64,000 nt of DNA from Boswellia sacra. Lineage: Eukaryota > Streptophyta > Magnoliopsida > Sapindales > Burseraceae. The stretch spans positions 496,001 through 560,000 of the forward strand of contig SNVD02013979.1 in assembly GCA_013180625.2 (NCBI GenBank). Direction: 5' to 3'. Both the position numbers and the translations under genes were made by a program. This document shows, piece after piece, positions 1 through 9,624 of this stretch. The notes under the pieces were generated by a model. That model did not search any database. It had not been told where the DNA came from and was given only the letters and a program-made list of their open reading frames with translations. Each line of letters opens with the position of its first letter. Position 1 is the first letter of the stretch.

Positions 1-441
1 GCACAAACTTATGCCAGAAGAGACTGTTACAGTAATTGATTAACGTTGTGGAGAGAACTTTTCAATCTATAAGGTTTATTTCATGGCAGATGCCACATCA
101 CTGCTTATCTTTCAATTCTTTTTTTCAAATTTGTTTGTGCAACTTTGTTTTCCATTTCCCTGTGGGATTCTTTGTTTATCATTTTTTTATTCTTTATGAT
201 ACAATCTGGCTTATGTATTGTCTTTTTCTGGGTCAGGCAACATTATTTATTTTTAATTTTCACGATAATATGGTATATAAGCTGTTTATATGTTATTTTA
301 AGGTAATAAATGTTTATTTGTCTAATATAGCTTGGAAATTTGTTTTCGTCTCCTTTCTAGGTTTGCCATAATGAATTTATTACTCCACAATTTGATGCAT
401 GTGCTATTTGGTTGACTCAAGGACCAGATTCTACCTTACAG
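1..441 (+). pseudogene. BIO1: BIO1-type exon remnants, 5' part
   Basis: Two exons are visible. The first runs from the window edge to 73 and reads EETVTVID, a stop (TAA, 41-43), then RCGENFSIYK before a GT donor at 74. In the family a residue, probably serine, replaces the stop. The second exon, 361-441, is open for 27 codons (VCHNEFITPQFDACAIWL and on to TLQ) between an AG acceptor and a GT donor. The intron between them (74-360) holds nothing recognisable. The next exon lies more than 10 kb downstream, past two LTR elements. Confidence 0.75.
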
Positions 442-542
442 GTCATCCTTATGAATATGAATTAATTTTATCTTCATTCTTGTTAGTTTTTTCTAATGAT
501 ATTTGATTTTTGCATTGTTGATTGATGAATGGATGTGGATAA

Positions 543-1955
543 TGTTATGGCCATAACAAAATTGGGCCTCAATTATTTCTAATTCAGTAAGCCCATTACT
601 GAAGCCCATTATCTGGGCCTAGTTATTTCTAATTCAGTAAGCCCATTACTGAAGCCCATCATCTGGGCCTAATTATTCCTAATTCAGTAAGCCCATTACT
701 GAAGCCCATCATCTGGGCCTAGCCCGGCCTCCTAATGCATTTAATCTATAGTCCATAACAACTAAAATAGTCCCTACATCGACCCATTGGTCGACTTGGG
801 CCTGGGGGGACTACTGTTATGGCCATAATAATATCGGGCCTCAATTATTTCTAATTCAGTAAGCCCATTACTGAAGCCCATCATCTGGGCCTAATTATTT
901 CTAATACAGTAAGCCCATTACTGTAGCCCATCATCTGGGCCCATCATCTGGGTCCCACAATGGCCCATCCCGGCTCCTATATAAACCCTCCGGATTATCG
1001 TTCAAGGTATGCACACTTTTCTGAACTTACTCTCTCTCTAGATTTCCTTCACTTTTGAGAGCTTCTCTCTCTAGGAAATTCTCCCAGAAAATTCCGGAGT
1101 GCCGAAAACTGACTTGAGCGTCGGAGGGTCACCGCCGGCACCCCTGACTGTTTTTCTTTGCTCGCAGGATTGGACCCGACGTACCACCCGAGCTCCGACC
1201 CGCGTCCCGGCCGTCGGGAAACCGTGCATCAACAGTTGGCGCCGTCTGTGGGGACGACAATTACTGTTATGGCCATAACAAAATTGGGCCTCAATTATTT
1301 CTAATTCAGTAAGCCCATTACTGAAGCCCATTATCTGGGCCTAGTTATTTCTAATTCAGTAAGCCCATTACTGAAGCCCATCATCTGGGCCTAATTATTC
1401 TTAATTCAGTAAGCCCATTACTAAAGCCCATCATCTGGGCCTAGCCCGGCCTCCTAATGCATTTAATCTATAGTTCATAACAACTAAAATAGTCCCTACA
1501 TCGACCCATTGGTCGACTTGGGCCTAGGGGGACTACTGTTATGGCCATAATAATATCGGGCCTCAATTATTTCTAATTCAGTAAGCCCATTACTGAAGCC
1601 CATCATCTGGGCCTAATTATTTCTAATACTGTAAGCCCATTACTGTAGCCCATCATCTGGGTCCCACAATGGCCCATCTTGGCTCCTATATAAACCCTCC
1701 GGATTATCGTTCAAGGTATGCACACTTTTCTGAACTTACTCTCTCTCTAGATTTCCTTCACTTTTGAGAGCTTCTCTCTCTAGGAAATTCTCCCAGAAAA
1801 TTTCAGAGTGCCGGAAACTGACTTGAGCGTCGGAGGGTCACCGCCGGCACCACCGCCGGCACCCCTGACTGTTTTTCTTTGCTCGCAGGATTAGACCCGA
1901 CGTACCACCCGAGCTCCTACCCGCGTCCCGGCCGTCCGGAAACCGTGCATCAACA
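543..1955 (+). mobile_element. Two-LTR retroelement with only a 30-bp internal region
   Basis: Two LTR copies (543-1234 and 1265-1955, about 692 and 691 bp) are flanked by a perfect 5-bp target duplication GATAA (538-542 and 1956-1960), so this is one insertion in the BIO1 intron. Each LTR begins with TGTTATGG and ends in CATCAACA. Between them lie 30 bp: the primer-binding site TGGCGCCGTCTGTGGGG and a few leader bases that match the start of the gag element downstream. The polypurine tract next to the 3' LTR is gone, leaving only TAC. It is non-coding and belongs to the same family as the element at 2338-10328, which could have supplied proteins in the past. Confidence 0.85.
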
Positions 1956-2121
1956 GATAATATTTTGGAATGATAAAGTTTCCCTTTCTATTTAGTTTTT
2001 ACTACTAGGAATGCTGTTATTCCTTTTCAAATAATTAAATGAATTAATTTAGGTAAGTCGAGCACTGATCTGATTGAAGTTCAATGTAAGAGTGAGCATG
2101 CAGATAAGATCACCCTAAATT
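1956..2121. other. BIO1 intron remnant between insertions
   Basis: Ordinary AT-rich intron sequence between the mini-element and the left copy of the 216-bp repeat. No ORF, repeat or signal was recognised. Confidence 0.5.
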
Positions 2122-2337
2122 CATCTTGATGTAGGACTAGAAGAAAAATGGGGGAGAGAGAAGATGAGATTGAAGTACAATTATAGAATTCTGGCAAAAT
2201 AAAAATTAAAAAAAACATATTTTTAGTTTCAGTTTTTTAAATATATATATCGAAATATAAGTTTAGAAGTTCCAAAGGAGCAAAGGAACAATAGATTTTG
2301 AATTTCTGTAACTAAATTTGAGAAAGAAAGACAGGAT
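2122..2337 (+). repeat. 216-bp direct repeat, left copy, flanking the gypsy element
   Basis: This stretch of intron, from CATCTTGATGTAGG to AAAGACAGGAT, recurs almost base for base at 10329-10545, immediately after the 3' LTR. An LTR insertion normally duplicates only 5 bp, so the long repeat points to an abnormal integration or a later rearrangement. Confidence 0.85.
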
Positions 2338-2846
2338 ATCGGGCCATAATAATATTGGGCCTCAATTATTTCTAATTCAGTAAGCCCATTACTGAAGCCC
2401 ATCATCTGGGCCTAATTATTTCTAATACAGTAAGCCCATTAATGGCCATAATAATATCGGGCCTCAATTATTTCTAATTCAGTAAGCCCATTACTGAAGC
2501 CCATCATCTGGGCCTAATTATTTCTAATACAGTAAGCCCATTACTGTAACCATCATCTGGGCCCCACAATGGCCCATCCTGGCTCCTATATAAACCCTCC
2601 TTCGGATTATCGTTCAAGGTATGCACACTTTTCTGAACTTACTCTCTCTCTAGATTTCCTTCACTTTTGAGAGCTTCTCTCTCTAGGAAATTCTCCCAGA
2701 AAATTCCAGAGTGCCGGAAACTGACTTGAGCGTCGGAGGGTCACCACCGGCACCCCTGACTGTTTTTCTTTGCTCGCAGGATTGGACCCGACGTACCACC
2801 CGAGCTCCGACCCGCGTCCCGGCCGTCGGGAAACCGTGCATCAACA
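2338..2846 (+). repeat. Truncated 5' LTR
   Basis: It aligns with the last 420 or so bases of the LTRs at 817-1234 and 9897-10328 and ends in CATCAACA. The normal TGTTAT start is replaced by ATATCG, and the first about 110 bp are partly repeated (GGCCATAATAAT occurs at about 2343 and again at about 2443). The 5' end is therefore rearranged rather than a clean integration end. A TATA box lies at 2587-2594. Confidence 0.8.
2587..2594 (+). promoter_or_regulatory. LTR TATA box
   Basis: TATATAAA in the context CTCCTATATAAACCC is conserved in all copies of this LTR (also near 976, 1687 and 10060). CT-rich sequence containing CTCTCTCTAG follows, where transcription could start. It is the likely retrotransposon promoter. 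Confidence 0.6.
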
Positions 2847-2848
2847 GT

Positions 2849-2866
2849 TGGCGCCGTCTGTGGGAA
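2849..2866 (+). other. Primer-binding site
   Basis: TGGCGCCGTCTGTGGGAA lies 2 nt after the LTR end, the usual place for the tRNA primer site of plant gypsy elements. The TGGCGCC start pairs with a tRNA ending GGCGCCA; the exact tRNA was not determined. It directly abuts the gag start codon (ATG 2866). Confidence 0.75.
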
Positions 2867-5454
2867 TGACAATTCAAGCCTCTTTAGTTGTTGCTCCCAT
2901 CCAAACGTATTCAAAACGCATCATGAGTCACGAATCCCAACACTCAACCTCCCTAGAGGTTGACGAAGAAATCGAGGTCGAAGCACCTCCCCGACGCCGA
3001 AGGGTAGTTGATACAGGGAGGGCATTAGTGATAGCCTCTGGGGCGGGGCCAAACCTCAGGCAACCCCGGCTTCCGCTTAGAAGACCAAAGAAGGGCAAGG
3101 CTAATCGGTTAACTACCATGGAACATACCATGCGAAATTTCAGTGAACAGATGAATCGTATGGTGACTGTGTTCAACCAAGCATTTGGACAAAATGCAAA
3201 ACAGGCTGTAAACACTGCGAGGAATAACCCAATGAGTGCCATGGTAGAACCGAATGTCCAGACGGATGTTGATGGACGTCCTAATTTAGCCGCCCAGACT
3301 ATTGGATTGCCTCGCCATCAGGTCATTCAACCAAATCCTCCCCATCTTATTGTTCAAGGAAGGGATGGTCGCCCACAAATTCCCTCTCCCTCGCATATCG
3401 TATCTGCACAACGGTTAGCTGCAGTAGACCTCCTACACTCTCTGAACAACAAGCACCATACAAGCATTGAGCAGATACCGAGAGAAAGTAATGTTGATCA
3501 GCCTGCCTATTCCTATCATGGTCCTTACGCTCCAGGACGTGATTATCAGCCCAAGAGAAATCGCCCCAGCTCACCACCTAGAGTTAAGAATCATCGCCCA
3601 GATGATTCCCCAATGGATGTCTCGGAAGAGGGGACATCAGACAATCATTATGCAGAGTTCAAACGAGAAATGGATGAAAAAATCCATAAGCTGGAAAGGC
3701 TGATTAAGCATTTAGGAGAAGAGGAAGATGGTCGTCCACAATGGGAATCACCCTTTGCTGAAGATATTCTAAGGGAAAGATACCCATACGGATTCCGGAT
3801 GCCACAACTCGAGCTTTACCAAGGGACAACGGACCCCCGCGAACATTTAGACTCTTTTGTTTCTCATATGGAGATACAAGGGGTCTCAAGGGGAATTATG
3901 TGCAGAACCTTTTCTCTTACCCTTGGAGGATCAACTAAGCAATGGTATAGAAGGCTACCAGCTGCATCCATCTCTAGCTTTGATGAGCTTGCCCGTAGTT
4001 TCCTCACACATTTTAACAATATAAAAACAAGGAGTCGACCAGCGCAAAGCCTTCTTTCAATCAAGCAGGGTCGTAATGAATCCCTCCGTGCGTTCTTAAA
4101 TAGATACCAACGGGAGGTTGCACGAGTGGATCTATTTCATGATGGTTACGCCATGCAAGGCCTGGTTCAAGGAATCAGGGGGGAGCTCCCTCTAGCATGG
4201 GAGTTCTCCGTTAACCTCCCACGTACGTATCAAGAAGCATTAACGAGGGTCTCTAGTCATGCTAATGCAGAGGAAATTTTTCAAGCGAATTACCCTGGGC
4301 AAATTCCAGTGGTACCAAATTCCTCGCGTGCAGATAGACGACCGTATGATAATCATAGAGGAGAACCTCATGATAGAAATCGTAGATCAGTTCCGGATCG
4401 ACGCTCTGTGAGAGACACAGTTAGAAATGATCGTTTTCTGTTACAAGGGTCATCCACCCGACCCCGCCAAGAGCATCATGACCAACCTCAGGAGGAGCAC
4501 TGTACATTCACGTTGCTTACTATGCCACAGCAGGATATTTTGAAGGAAATCAAGGATAAAGGTCTGCTGAAAGAACCTGTCCCCCTACGGTCAGATCCAA
4601 AGACAAGAGACAAGAGAAAGTATTGTCATTTCCACCAGGCTCATGGTCATAATACTGCAGACTGTTTTGAACTAAGGAGACAAATCGAGAGTCTTATCAA
4701 GGATGGTCAGCTGCAGGAATACATTTATCGGCCTCCTGAACCATCCAACGAGAGTGACAAAGGGAAGGAATCGTTAGAAGAAGTAGCCACAATTTTTGGG
4801 GGAGTAGTGGCTGGTTCGAGTTCCCAAGCCCGAAGGCACCTGGCAAGGCAAGCGAGATACGACCCCCCTCACCACGAAGTCAACCTGACAGCCTCCTCCA
4901 CCAATGGTGGGGATCGCGATGTTATCTCTTTTTCATCGCAAGATGCGCAGGGTATCCACCATCCTCATTGTGATGCCCTGGTCCTCACAGTGATAGTGGC
5001 CAATAAGAGGCTACGAAGAGTGTTGATTGACAACAGAAGCTCAGCTGACATAATGACATTGGATGCATTTGATCGGTTGGGTCTTAATCGTAAAGATATG
5101 AGAGGCATCCAAACTTCCCTAATAGGATTCACTGGAGGAAAAGTTATTCTCGAGGGGGTAATTTTGTTACCGGTGACCTTGGGAGAAGGTTCCCTGCAAA
5201 CAACCAAGATGGTGAACTTCCTTGTAGTAGATCACCCGGGTGTCTACAACGCCATTCTCGGACGGCCATCACTTTACGACTTCAAGGCCGTGACGGGTGT
5301 TTATCATCATGTCTTGAAATTCCCAACACTCGCTGGTATAGGAGAAGTTAGAGGTGAACAGCGAGCCTCTCGAGAGTGCTACAACATGACCTTTAAAGAG
5401 AAGGCACATAAGCTGATGATAATTCGAGGAGAACCTTCCGTGGGCATAAGCTAA
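2866..5454 (+). CDS. gag: Gag-protease polyprotein of a Tat-like gypsy element
   Basis: This is an uninterrupted 862-codon frame. The open frame reaches back into the LTR (2770), but the first ATG after the PBS is at 2866. The N-terminal part is charged and Arg/Pro-rich. The retrotransposon gag domain (TDPREHLDSFVSHM, WYRRLPAASISSFDEL, then SLLSIKQGRNESLRAFLNRY) occupies roughly residues 310-470. A CHFHQAHGHNTADC zinc-knuckle-like motif follows near residue 590. The retropepsin-like domain has the active-site segment LIDNRSSADI, where related elements have DNGSSAD; Gly to Arg probably disables it. YNAILGRPSL marks the end of the protease fold. The ORF stops soon after, before any RT. It would make capsid and protease but cannot reverse transcribe alone. 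Confidence 0.85.
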   Translation: MTIQASLVVAPIQTYSKRIMSHESQHSTSLEVDEEIEVEAPPRRRRVVDTGRALVIASGAGPNLRQPRLPLRRPKKGKANRLTTMEHTMRNFSEQMNRMVTVFNQAFGQNAKQAVNTARNNPMSAMVEPNVQTDVDGRPNLAAQTIGLPRHQVIQPNPPHLIVQGRDGRPQIPSPSHIVSAQRLAAVDLLHSLNNKHHTSIEQIPRESNVDQPAYSYHGPYAPGRDYQPKRNRPSSPPRVKNHRPDDSPMDVSEEGTSDNHYAEFKREMDEKIHKLERLIKHLGEEEDGRPQWESPFAEDILRERYPYGFRMPQLELYQGTTDPREHLDSFVSHMEIQGVSRGIMCRTFSLTLGGSTKQWYRRLPAASISSFDELARSFLTHFNNIKTRSRPAQSLLSIKQGRNESLRAFLNRYQREVARVDLFHDGYAMQGLVQGIRGELPLAWEFSVNLPRTYQEALTRVSSHANAEEIFQANYPGQIPVVPNSSRADRRPYDNHRGEPHDRNRRSVPDRRSVRDTVRNDRFLLQGSSTRPRQEHHDQPQEEHCTFTLLTMPQQDILKEIKDKGLLKEPVPLRSDPKTRDKRKYCHFHQAHGHNTADCFELRRQIESLIKDGQLQEYIYRPPEPSNESDKGKESLEEVATIFGGVVAGSSSQARRHLARQARYDPPHHEVNLTASSTNGGDRDVISFSSQDAQGIHHPHCDALVLTVIVANKRLRRVLIDNRSSADIMTLDAFDRLGLNRKDMRGIQTSLIGFTGGKVILEGVILLPVTLGEGSLQTTKMVNFLVVDHPGVYNAILGRPSLYDFKAVTGVYHHVLKFPTLAGIGEVRGEQRASRECYNMTFKEKAHKLMIIRGEPSVGIS

Positions 5455-5513
5455 GTGGGAACGTACTACGAAGTACCCGAGATCCCATTGATGGAGCACT
5501 AGGGCTCAACTAG

Positions 5514-5651
5514 GAAGGTCCATACCAAGTCAAAGCAGTCATCCGACCAGACACCTACAGACTGGTCACCATGGATGGAAGGTTGCTCCGTCATCCATGG
5601 AATATTGAGCACTTGAAGAAGTTACCCGTAATCTCTCTATATGTGCAGTAA
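5514..5651 (+). pseudogene. C-terminal stub of gypsy integrase
   Basis: The frame starting EGPYQVKAVIRPDTYRL and continuing to HPWNIEHLKK, then a stop at 5649-5651, matches the terminal segment that closes Tat-type polyproteins. It lies only 60 bp after the protease ORF, so a deletion of several kilobases removed RT, RNase H and most of integrase. Confidence 0.65.
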
Positions 5652-6057
5652 CTCCGCCCAGGAGCTTATGCATGTGTAACAACTCCTATGGGGAGACCAA
5701 TAAAGAGATTGTCAATAAAAGCATTCGTTTTATTCAGAATGAGATGGAACAAGTAAAAAAAAATACAACACCAGAAAGAAAAAAAAAATTTTCCTAGTGT
5801 TCTTATTATTTCAAAATTGGTTAAGGGATGTCACACATCCTCACCTAGTACATCGAACTGAAAGTAAAGACAGTAAAAGGTAAAGTCAAGGCCGGGATAG
5901 CAGCCTTGATATGGTTGTTCCCTATGAATGAGCATCTACCTAGCTGGAAGAATTCCAACTATCTCTAAGAAGTAGCCTCATCACCTCCTTCTTCATCTGA
6001 AGACGATGAGGTAGAGTCGCCTTACTTGGCCTCCCAGGCTGCTGTGTCCAATGTCGA
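5652..6057. other. Retroelement 3' non-coding region
   Basis: This is internal sequence of the gypsy element after the pol stub. It contains A-runs near 5755-5790 but no recognised gene. On the minus strand it continues downstream of the antisense ORF. Confidence 0.4.
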
Positions 6058-6431
6058 CTAATAATCCTCATCTTTAAGGATGAGGCGGCGGAATTGCTCA
6101 GGATCGGAGTCCGCTGTAGGGATAGACTCTTCCACCAAGTTTAACTCCTCAGCTATGGGTGACTGATCAATCCCTGGATGGCGGTCATGGAACCATCTAT
6201 GCACCCCATTGACTCCCTCAATGTACGACGCTGGATAGCCGCCTGCTTCTTGGCTTCGGACAAGTCTGCCTTCATTCTGCCCATCTGTTCCTTCATCTCT
6301 GCCATGCTTCTCTCTGTTTCGGTTAAGTTGTCAAGGCAGACTAGATGTTTCGCCTTCCAGTCGTCAACCTCTGAAGTGAGATGGTTAACCTCCTTGAGGA
6401 GGTTGGTATTGGTAGACTCTCCTTGAGCCAA
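6058..6431 (-). pseudogene. Antisense coiled-coil ORF of the retroelement, one frameshift
   Basis: Reading leftward from 6431, the frame is rich in Lys, Glu, Met and Leu with heptad-like spacing (KEQMGRMKADLSEAKKQAAI), which suggests a coiled coil. A stop occurs at about 6153, but another frame continues as IDQSPIAEELNLVEE and ends in an acidic LKDEDY at 6058, consistent with one frameshift. No ATG is seen at the left end of the open stretch. Antisense ORFs between pol and the 3' LTR are known in Tat-group elements such as Grande and Retand; function is unknown. It could also be a captured host coiled-coil fragment. Confidence 0.4.
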
Positions 6432-6519
6432 GGGTCCTGTCGCCTACCGAGAGAAAGGCAAAGAGGGGGAAGGAGTTAAGGCATGACTTTCAATCAAAAA
6501 AAAAAAAATGCTGGAGGAT

Positions 6520-7760
6520 TGTATCGAAAATCTGCGGAAGCACGCCCGCGGAGGAAAAATTATTCAAGTCTGAAAATCCGCGGAAGCACGCCCGTGGAGG
6601 AAAAATTATTCAAGTTTGAAAATCCGCAGAAGCACGCCCACGGAGGAAAAATTATTCAAGTCTGAAAATCCGCGGAAGCATGCCCGTGGAGGAAAAATTA
6701 TTAAAGCTTGAAAATCCGCGGAAGCACGCCCGTGGAGAAAAAAAAAATATTTAAGTTTGAAAAATTCGCGGAAACACGCCCGCGGAGAAAAAAAAATATT
6801 TAAGTTTGAAAAATTCACGGAAACACGCCCGCGGAGGAAAAATTATTCAAGTTTGAAAATCCGCGGAAGCACGCCCGCGGGAGAAAAAATTTATCAAGTC
6901 TGAAAGTCCGCGGAAGCACGCCCGCGGAGGAAAAAAAAATTATTCAAGTCTGAAAATCCGCGGAAACACGCCCGCGGAGGAAAAATTATTCAAGTCTGAA
7001 AATCCGCGGAAGCACGCCTGCGGAGGAAAAATTATTAAAGCTTGAAAATCCGCGGAAGCACGCCCGCGGAGAAAAAAAAATATTTAAGTTTGAAAAATTT
7101 GCGGAAACACGCCCGCGGAGGAAAAATTATTCAAGTTTGAAAATCAGCGGAAGCACGCCCGCGGGAGGAAAAATTATTCAAGTCTGAAAGTCCGCGGAAG
7201 CACGCCCGCGGAGGAAAAAAAATTATTCAAGTCTGAAAATCCGCGGAAGCACGCCCGCGGAGGAAAAATTATTCAAGTCTGAAAATCCGCGGAAGCACGC
7301 CTGCGGAGGAAAAATTATTCAAGCTTGAAAATCCGCGGGAGCACGCCAGCGGAGAAAAAAAAAATATTTAAGTTTGAAAAATTCGCGGAAACACCCCCGC
7401 GGAGGAAAAAATATTAAAGTTTGAAAATTCGCGGAAACACCCTTGCGGAGAAAAAAATAAAGGTTTTAAAATTGGCGGAAACACCCCCGCGGAGAAAAAA
7501 TTTTTGAAGTTTGAAATTTCGCAGAAATACCCCCGCGGAATAAAAATTGAAGTTTGAAATTTCGCAGAAACACCCCCGCGGAATAAAAATAGAAGTTTGA
7601 AATTTCGCGGAAACACCCTCGCAAAATAAAAGTAAAGGTTTGAAATTTCGCAGAAACACCCCCACGAAATTAAAAAATTGAAAGTTTGAAAAATTTGCAC
7701 AAACACCCCTGCAACTAATATATATAAAAAAACTTTAAAATCTTGCGGGGAGACCCCTGC
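6520..7760 (+). repeat. Tandem array, about 27 units of about 45 bp with GC palindromic core
   Basis: Each unit contains CCGCGGAAGCACGCCCGCGG or a variant, then GA-rich bases and a T-rich linker with AAGTTTGAAAA. The inverted CCGCGG ... CCGCGG arms can fold into a hairpin. Later units (after about 7380) drift to GCGGAAACACCCCCGCGG and are more AT-rich. Six units form a block of about 283 bp that repeats once (about 6827-7109 and 7110-7390), a higher-order period. Tandem arrays in the 3' UTR are established for Tat-group elements. Confidence 0.9.
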
Positions 7761-7830
7761 AGAGTCACGTAACCCGCATGTATGGGTTACGTGATTTCCC
7801 TTTGGCCTTCGGCCACGCCGCCCGCGACTC

Positions 7831-7905
7831 TCCCCCTCGCCGGTCGCCTGCCTCACCCCCTCGCCGGTCGCCAGCCTCTCCTCCTCGCCGGTCGCCCGCT
7901 TCTTC
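7831..7905 (+). repeat. Three tandem 24-bp units, CTCGCCGGTCGCC
   Basis: Three consecutive copies of a C-rich 24-mer built on CCCCTCGCCGGTCGCC, followed by looser CTCGCC copies to about 7980. Similar CTCGCCC words return at 9355-9480 beyond the sacsin pieces, so the captured DNA sits inside this GC-rich retroelement segment. Confidence 0.7.
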
Positions 7906-8007
7906 CTTGCGCCCAGCATGCCTTGCCCGCAGCTCTCCCCCTCGCCGCTCGCCCGTGACTTCACCTCTTGCACCTCGCCCATGGAAGATCACATGCACAC
8001 AGGAGCA

Positions 8008-8530
8008 GCTTCTTTTTGAAGAGGATATCTCCATCAGATCAGCACTTTCAACAACATCTTTTGTCTTAGCAGCCAACGGCACTTGGCAAGAACCGTCCAG
8101 ACTTTATGATCCTCGTGTCCCCGAGCTCCAAAAGGTGCTTCATAAAGAAATGTTCTTCCCTTCTGATAAACTCTCAGATCCTGAAACTTTGAATACTTTG
8201 GTCAGCCTTGGGCTTAAAAGAACCTTGGGTTTTTCCGGGTTGCTTGATTGTGCTAGATCGGTATCAATATTTAATGGTTCTAGGGACTCAAAAGCACTAA
8301 ATTATGGAAGGAAGTTACTTAAATGTCTGGATACTCTTGCACTTAAGCTCTCAATGGAGAAGAGAGAAGACAATAGTGCTGGTCTGCTTAATGCTATGCT
8401 TATTCAGAGTAATGATGTTGTGGGTGGTGATGCTGTGTATGTTGACTCTTCAACGAGAAGCTTCACATCATGCAGAATGGCTGGAAGAGCTCCTTGCCGT
8501 GAAAGGAATTCTGGCATGCGGTTAAGTATT
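8008..8530 (+). pseudogene. Captured fragment of a plant sacsin-like gene (downstream part)
   Basis: The translated stretch EEDISIRSALSTTSFVLAA, then PSRLYDPRVPELQKVLH, SDPETLNTLVSLGLKRTL and LLDCARSVSIFNGS, resembles the very large plant sacsin protein (Arabidopsis At5g23110 family, named from memory). It starts without an ATG, directly after the CTCGCC-rich retroelement sequence, and drifts out of frame near 8440-8470. It is a passenger piece inside the gypsy element, not a gene. In intact sacsin this segment lies C-terminal to the segment encoded at 8587-9366. Confidence 0.75.
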
Positions 8531-8586
8531 AACTATGTAGAATTCCACCCTTGATGGCTCTCTAATGTTTAAGTACCTTCTCAAAA

Positions 8587-9366
8587 GGACCCTCTCTCTT
8601 TCTGAATCGGGAGGTGTTTGATTATCTCAGTTTGCGTATCACTCATTTTCTCCTCAAAAAACCACTTGCACTGAAGAATAAAACTCCTTAGCTCATGTAA
8701 CTCCCCTTCTGATGCTCCACATAAAAGCTCCTCAACATTCTCAGGTTTACCGGCAATTGCCAAAAGTGCATTTAATAAGCCAGACGCTGTCGAAGGCTGC
8801 GCATATTTCTCCAACTGTGGATGTTGTATTGGCAGGTCACGTCTCCAGAACATACATCCTACTTTGAGCAACAAAGAAGACATGTTCTCACTCCACCCGT
8901 CATCCTTAATCACAAAGGAATTTTCAGTTAGCTGAAGGAGATAATTATCCGCAATAGGCAGTAAAGGCCACTTAGAAAATATTGAAAGATCATCACAGCG
9001 TGAATTAAGATAACACCACAGCAATCCAATCCATTCAACACTTGTTTGGCCTTCATGACCAGGGGACCAAGTTATCTTTTTAGCAAGCTGCCACTCCACT
9101 GGAAGTAATGTCAGAAAGAGCTTCTCAAGCAAATGGCATGGCAGGAAAGAAATATTTCATTTCCCACTTTGGGCCATGTCACATAATTTCTCGTGAACTC
9201 CTTCTGGAATTCCAGAGTCCACAAGTTGATGTGAAAGTGAATCCTTGAGAAGACCATACTCATCCCTCCGTGCAATGTAGATTCTTTCACCAGCCCCATG
9301 CTTCTCAAACATCGTAAATGAACCATTAGCAAGTGGTGACAAAGGCCAAGGAATGCTCGCCCTTCG
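8587..9366 (-). pseudogene. Captured fragment of a plant sacsin-like gene (upstream part, inverted)
   Basis: Leftward from 9366 the frame reads ASIPWPLSPLANGSFTMFEK, DEYGLLKDSLSHQL, FLTLLPVEWQLAKKI, WIGLLWCYLNSRCDDLSIFS, SENMSSLLLKVGCMFWRR and EGELHELRSFILQCKWFFEE, ending near IIKHLPI. This matches plant sacsin from memory. It is one continuous frame apart from a single stop at 9157-9159. In the parent protein this piece lies about 100 residues before the piece at 8008-8530, but here it has the opposite orientation, so the captured segment was inverted and lost its middle. Confidence 0.75.
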
Positions 9367-9607
9367 CATACAGCTCGCCCTTAGCGAGCCAGCCCTTTAC
9401 ATACTCGCCCCTCGCGAGCTCGCCCATGGTTACTTGGGTACTGCCCCTCGTTCGCTCGCCCTTCACCCGCTCGCCTCTCGCCAACTAGGCCTCACTTTTT
9501 GATGCATGTATATGTAATAAATTACATATTTGGGCTGGCCCCTCAACACATTTAAATTATAGCCCAGAGTAGCTAAATAGCCCCTACGTCGACCCGTTAG
9601 TCGACTT
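9367..9607. other. Retroelement 3' region
   Basis: GC-rich CTCGCC/CTCGCGAG words up to about 9480, then AT-rich sequence leading to the paired TCGAC motif (TCGACCCGTTAGTCGACTT) just upstream of the PPT. That TCGAC pair also precedes the PPT-like run inside each LTR. No gene seen. Confidence 0.5.
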
Positions 9608-9624
9608 GGGCCTGGGGGGACTAC
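9608..9624 (+). other. Polypurine tract
   Basis: GGGCCTGGGGGGACTAC directly precedes the 3' LTR start (TGTTATGG at 9625), the expected site of plus-strand priming. Confidence 0.75.

Noticed and set aside
1071..1331. Minus-strand ORF repeated in the LTRs (also 2683-2877 and 10153-10404)
   Set aside because: It recurs only because the LTR recurs; Arg-rich translation of a GC-rich leader, antisense to the LTR transcript. No independent support.
6520..7760. Regular repeats reminiscent of a CRISPR array
   Set aside because: The units are contiguous without unique spacers and lie in a plant gypsy element; this is a 3' UTR tandem array.
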